Positions 6,043 to 8,185 of a stretch of DNA of 8,185 nt are shown one piece after another (within the stretch, counting starts at the first letter, position 1; each line of letters starts with the position of its first letter). The DNA comes from Candidatus Nitrotoga sp. CP45 (GTDB lineage Bacteria > Bacteroidota > Bacteroidia > Flavobacteriales > Flavobacteriaceae): NCBI GenBank assembly GCA_943329165.2, contig CALQCV020000074.1:1-8185 (forward strand). Direction: 5' to 3'. The notes beneath the pieces were generated by a model that was not told the origin of the DNA, made no database searches, and saw only the letters and a program-made list of their open reading frames with translations. The translations under genes were made by a program, and so were the position numbers.

Positions 6043-6861
6043 ATGAAAAATAGAGTTTTGCTTTTTGGTGTCGTAGTGATAACACTTATAGTATCCTGTG
6101 CCAAAAATCCGTTTACTGGAAAAAATACGCTAGCCTTGGTTCCGAATAGTGAAATTTTACCTTCGGCATTTGCCCAATATGGCACATTCTTAAAGGAAAA
6201 CAAAGTCATTTCAGGAACTGCCGATGCTAATAAAGTGGTAAACGTTGGAACTAAAATTAAAAATGCTGCCGAGAAATGGCTCAATGCAAATGGGTATAGT
6301 GGCTATTTGAAAGATTATCAATGGGAATATAAGTTGGTCGAAAACAAAGAAGTAAATGCCTGGTGCATGCCAGGTGGAAAAATTGTCGTTTATTCTGGAA
6401 TTCTTCCAATTACAAAAGATGAAGCCGGTATGGCAACCGTTTTAGGTCATGAAGTTTCACACGCGTTAGCAAATCATGGTCAGCAGAGAATGAGTGCGGG
6501 AATGCTTCAGCAACTTGGCGCTGTTGGAGTTGCCGCAGCTACTGGAGGAAAAAGTGCCGAAACACAACAAATTGCAATGACTGCTTACGGAGCGACAACA
6601 GAAATTGGCGGAATGTTACCGTTTAGCAGAAGTCACGAAAGCGAAGCTGATCAAATTGGGTTAACCTTAATGGCAATTGCTGGTTATAATCCGGAGCAAG
6701 CTGTAGTTTTCTGGTCAAGAATGTCAGCTGCTTCAGGAGGAAACAAACCACCGGAGTTTATGAGCACACATCCATCTGACGAAACAAGAATAGCTAATTT
6801 AAGAAGGTTAGTTCCAGAAGCAAAAGCAGAAGCTTTAAAGTTTGGAGTTACCTTCAAATAA
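6043..6861 (+). CDS. M48-family zinc metalloprotease lipoprotein (LoiP/Oma1-like)
   Basis: Probable envelope protease for misfolded or misassembled proteins. The N-terminus is a lipoprotein signal: MKNR, a hydrophobic run, then IVSC with lipidated Cys19. CAKNPF follows without the acidic residues of the Bacteroidota surface-export signal, so a periplasm-facing membrane anchor is likely. The zinc site is GHEVSH with His136, Glu137 and His140. The third ligand is expected in SRSHESEAD (Glu199 is the first acid of ESEAD). NAWCMPGGKIVVYSGIL before the HExxH and STHPSDETRIANLRRL near the end are both characteristic of the LoiP/Oma1 branch, and there are no HtpX-type multiple membrane spans. At 272 residues it is normal for a stand-alone protease domain, with no TPR repeats as in BepA. 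It has its own promoter-like box and ends at a strong hairpin, so it is probably monocistronic. Its substrates are unknown. Confidence 0.9.
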   Translation: MKNRVLLFGVVVITLIVSCAKNPFTGKNTLALVPNSEILPSAFAQYGTFLKENKVISGTADANKVVNVGTKIKNAAEKWLNANGYSGYLKDYQWEYKLVENKEVNAWCMPGGKIVVYSGILPITKDEAGMATVLGHEVSHALANHGQQRMSAGMLQQLGAVGVAAATGGKSAETQQIAMTAYGATTEIGGMLPFSRSHESEADQIGLTLMAIAGYNPEQAVVFWSRMSAASGGNKPPEFMSTHPSDETRIANLRRLVPEAKAEALKFGVTFK

Positions 6862-6866
6862 AACAC

Positions 6867-6894
6867 AAAAATCATCTAATTAGATGGTTTTTTT
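6867..6894. terminator. Bidirectional intrinsic terminator between convergent genes
   Basis: The arms AAAAATCATCT (6867-6877) and AGATGGTTTTT (6882-6892) pair over 11 bp with one G-T wobble around an AATT loop. Seven T (6888-6894) serve the plus strand. The A-run of the left arm becomes a T-run on the minus strand. The hairpin starts 5 bases after the M48 stop and ends 8 bases before the stop of the opposing serine hydrolase gene, so it can end both transcripts. Confidence 0.85.
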
Positions 6895-6902
6895 ATGTTT
6901 AA

Positions 6903-8185
6903 TTATCTTTTGATCAACTTTTGAGTTTGACTTTGATTTCCTTGTTGAACGTTTACTAAATAAATGCCAGAAGCTATGGATGAAATATCTAAAGTGTTTT
7001 GATTAGAAACCTTGAAGATTGAGTTTCCAATCATATCAAAAATTTCTACAATATATTTTTCAGATTCAATATTTGATATTGAAAATGTATTTGTTGCCGG
7101 ATTTGGTCCTATTACAATTTTGTTACGTTCTTGATTGTTAATTTCTAATGTGCAATCAAGTTCGTTTATTTTTTGCCAAATTTGATTGCAAAATAGTGTT
7201 GGAACTGAACTTGTAGAACTTGGTGCTTCTCCCATTCTGACAAACACCAAACCTGAACTTTGTGATATACTGACTATTTGTCCATCTCTCCCCAATCCTG
7301 CAATCATATCTGATGGAGCATTTGCAGCATATGAACCTGGGAAAATCAGTTGAGTAGTTGGCAACATGTAATTTGATTTTCCATTCAGCCACCATAAATA
7401 GCCATAAGATTTATTGAGATTTTGAGAGGTGTTGACCATTTCACTAAAATAAGTACTGTTAATTAATTGAGTGCCATTCCAAGCACCATTTCCATGAATC
7501 AATAAACCAAAACGGGCCATACTTCTGACCGTACTAAAATACACATTGTTGAAATCAATGGTTGTCCAACCTCCAGTCATTCCCGTTGGGGTTTTAAGTT
7601 TAAGTTGTGTATAGGTGTTTAGGTTTACCGTTGTTGCACTTTGCAATACATCGTCAAGTAACGTATAAGGTGCATTGTGATAAGCCCAGCGTGTCCCAGC
7701 GTCTGCTGTATATTCTAGGCATATCGGATCAGTACAATCATTATCGATGACACCATCATCCAGTCCTGAGGTCATCGTCAATTGGTTTTTGATGGTGATG
7801 TTATTTTCCTGTGCTAATGTGCAATTCGTCCAACCTTCACCCAAGTAAATTGAAGTTCTATCATTGATATTTAATAGGTTTTCCTCTTGTGCTTTACCCA
7901 CTAAAAAGGAAGTGATGGTTTTGCCAGCTGACGCCCAATACCAAAGACTTTGGCTGGTGAAAGTTCCGAAATACTGCTCCAGAACAATTTTGCCATCTTT
8001 TAATACAATAAATCCTTTTGTGTTTTCTTGTTCAAGAAATGCATAAAGATTATCTATTCTTGTTTGACACCATCCTAAAGAGGATGGAGCAATAGTTTCC
8101 CATGTTGCTGTTGTACTTGTTGGAGGGTAATAAAGGGGTTGAGATTTAATAACATTAGGAAGCAAAAATAATACAAGGCATAGGA
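6903..8185 (-). CDS. Secreted serine hydrolase (beta-lactamase/class C-like) with type IX sorting domain, 5' end outside the window
   Basis: Penicillin-binding/beta-lactamase-fold hydrolase of the esterase or D-amino-peptidase kind; the substrate cannot be told. Numbering from the Leu codon TTG at 8165, the nucleophile motif is SAGK (Ser79, Lys82), the second motif is YHN (162-164), and the third strand has GLGRDGQ (about 291-296) in place of KTG. Six Cys (33, 115, 144, 149, 326, 338) suit an extracellular protein with disulfides. Residues about 350-420 form a Por/type IX C-terminal sorting domain: VIGPNPATNTFSI, VEIFDMIGN, LDISSIASGIYLVNVQ and a basic KLIKR end. The protein should therefore pass the outer membrane by T9SS and be cut and anchored or released. 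The frame stays open past 8165 and reads LCLVLFLLPNV, the hydrophobic core of a signal peptide. The real start thus lies beyond the window and TTG at 8165 is not it. It is convergent with the M48 gene and shares its terminator. Confidence 0.9.
   Translation of the reverse strand, partial: LCLVLFLLPNVIKSQPLYYPPTSTTATWETIAPSSLGWCQTRIDNLYAFLEQENTKGFIVLKDGKIVLEQYFGTFTSQSLWYWASAGKTITSFLVGKAQEENLLNINDRTSIYLGEGWTNCTLAQENNITIKNQLTMTSGLDDGVIDNDCTDPICLEYTADAGTRWAYHNAPYTLLDDVLQSATTVNLNTYTQLKLKTPTGMTGGWTTIDFNNVYFSTVRSMARFGLLIHGNGAWNGTQLINSTYFSEMVNTSQNLNKSYGYLWWLNGKSNYMLPTTQLIFPGSYAANAPSDMIAGLGRDGQIVSISQSSGLVFVRMGEAPSSTSSVPTLFCNQIWQKINELDCTLEINNQERNKIVIGPNPATNTFSISNIESEKYIVEIFDMIGNSIFKVSNQNTLDISSIASGIYLVNVQQGNQSQTQKLIKR

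Noticed and set aside
8163..8165. TTG as the start of the serine hydrolase
   Set aside because: The frame remains open further out and reads a hydrophobic signal-peptide core (LCLVLFLL). The ATG at 8180-8182 on the minus strand is in another frame. The true start is outside the window.

Overview
The window looks like a Flavobacterium-type member of the Bacteroidota. It is AT-rich, with A/T-ending codons and no Shine-Dalgarno sequences. Two intergenic regions carry TAAATTTG boxes that fit the Bacteroidota promoter -7 consensus (TAnnTTTG). The last gene ends in a type IX secretion (Por) sorting domain, which is specific to this phylum. The genus is an inference from these traits.

Layout. Positions 2-967 (+) hold the C-terminal part of a maltokinase, possibly the tail of a TreS-maltokinase fusion, cut by the window start. 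Positions 968-1514 are an intergenic block with a decayed or frameshifted GIY-YIG nuclease gene (1077-1388). It sits between two inverted copies of a TCACCCTGAGCGCAG-type repeat, with a third, direct copy further on. Then come glgB (1515-3419, +), a 185-bp gap with a degenerate palindromic repeat and a promoter box, a cytoplasmic GH31 alpha-glucosidase (3605-6004, +), and an M48 metalloprotease lipoprotein (6043-6861, +). A bidirectional hairpin terminator (6867-6894) separates these from a convergent secreted serine hydrolase (6903-8185, -) whose 5' end lies outside the window.

How the genes work together. Maltokinase makes maltose 1-phosphate, the glucan donor of the GlgE pathway. GlgB adds alpha-1,6 branches to the growing glucan. 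The GH31 enzyme can release glucose from alpha-glucosides inside the cell. The first three intact genes are therefore best read as a cytoplasmic alpha-glucan/trehalose-glycogen locus, with glgE and treS expected upstream (inference). The M48 lipoprotein (envelope protein quality control) and the secreted serine hydrolase have no evident link to it.

The least ordinary structure is the GIY-YIG/inverted-repeat cassette between the maltokinase gene and glgB. It has the architecture of a small repeat-mobilising unit, and its reading frame is interrupted at a run of seven A that also fits a -1 slippery heptamer.
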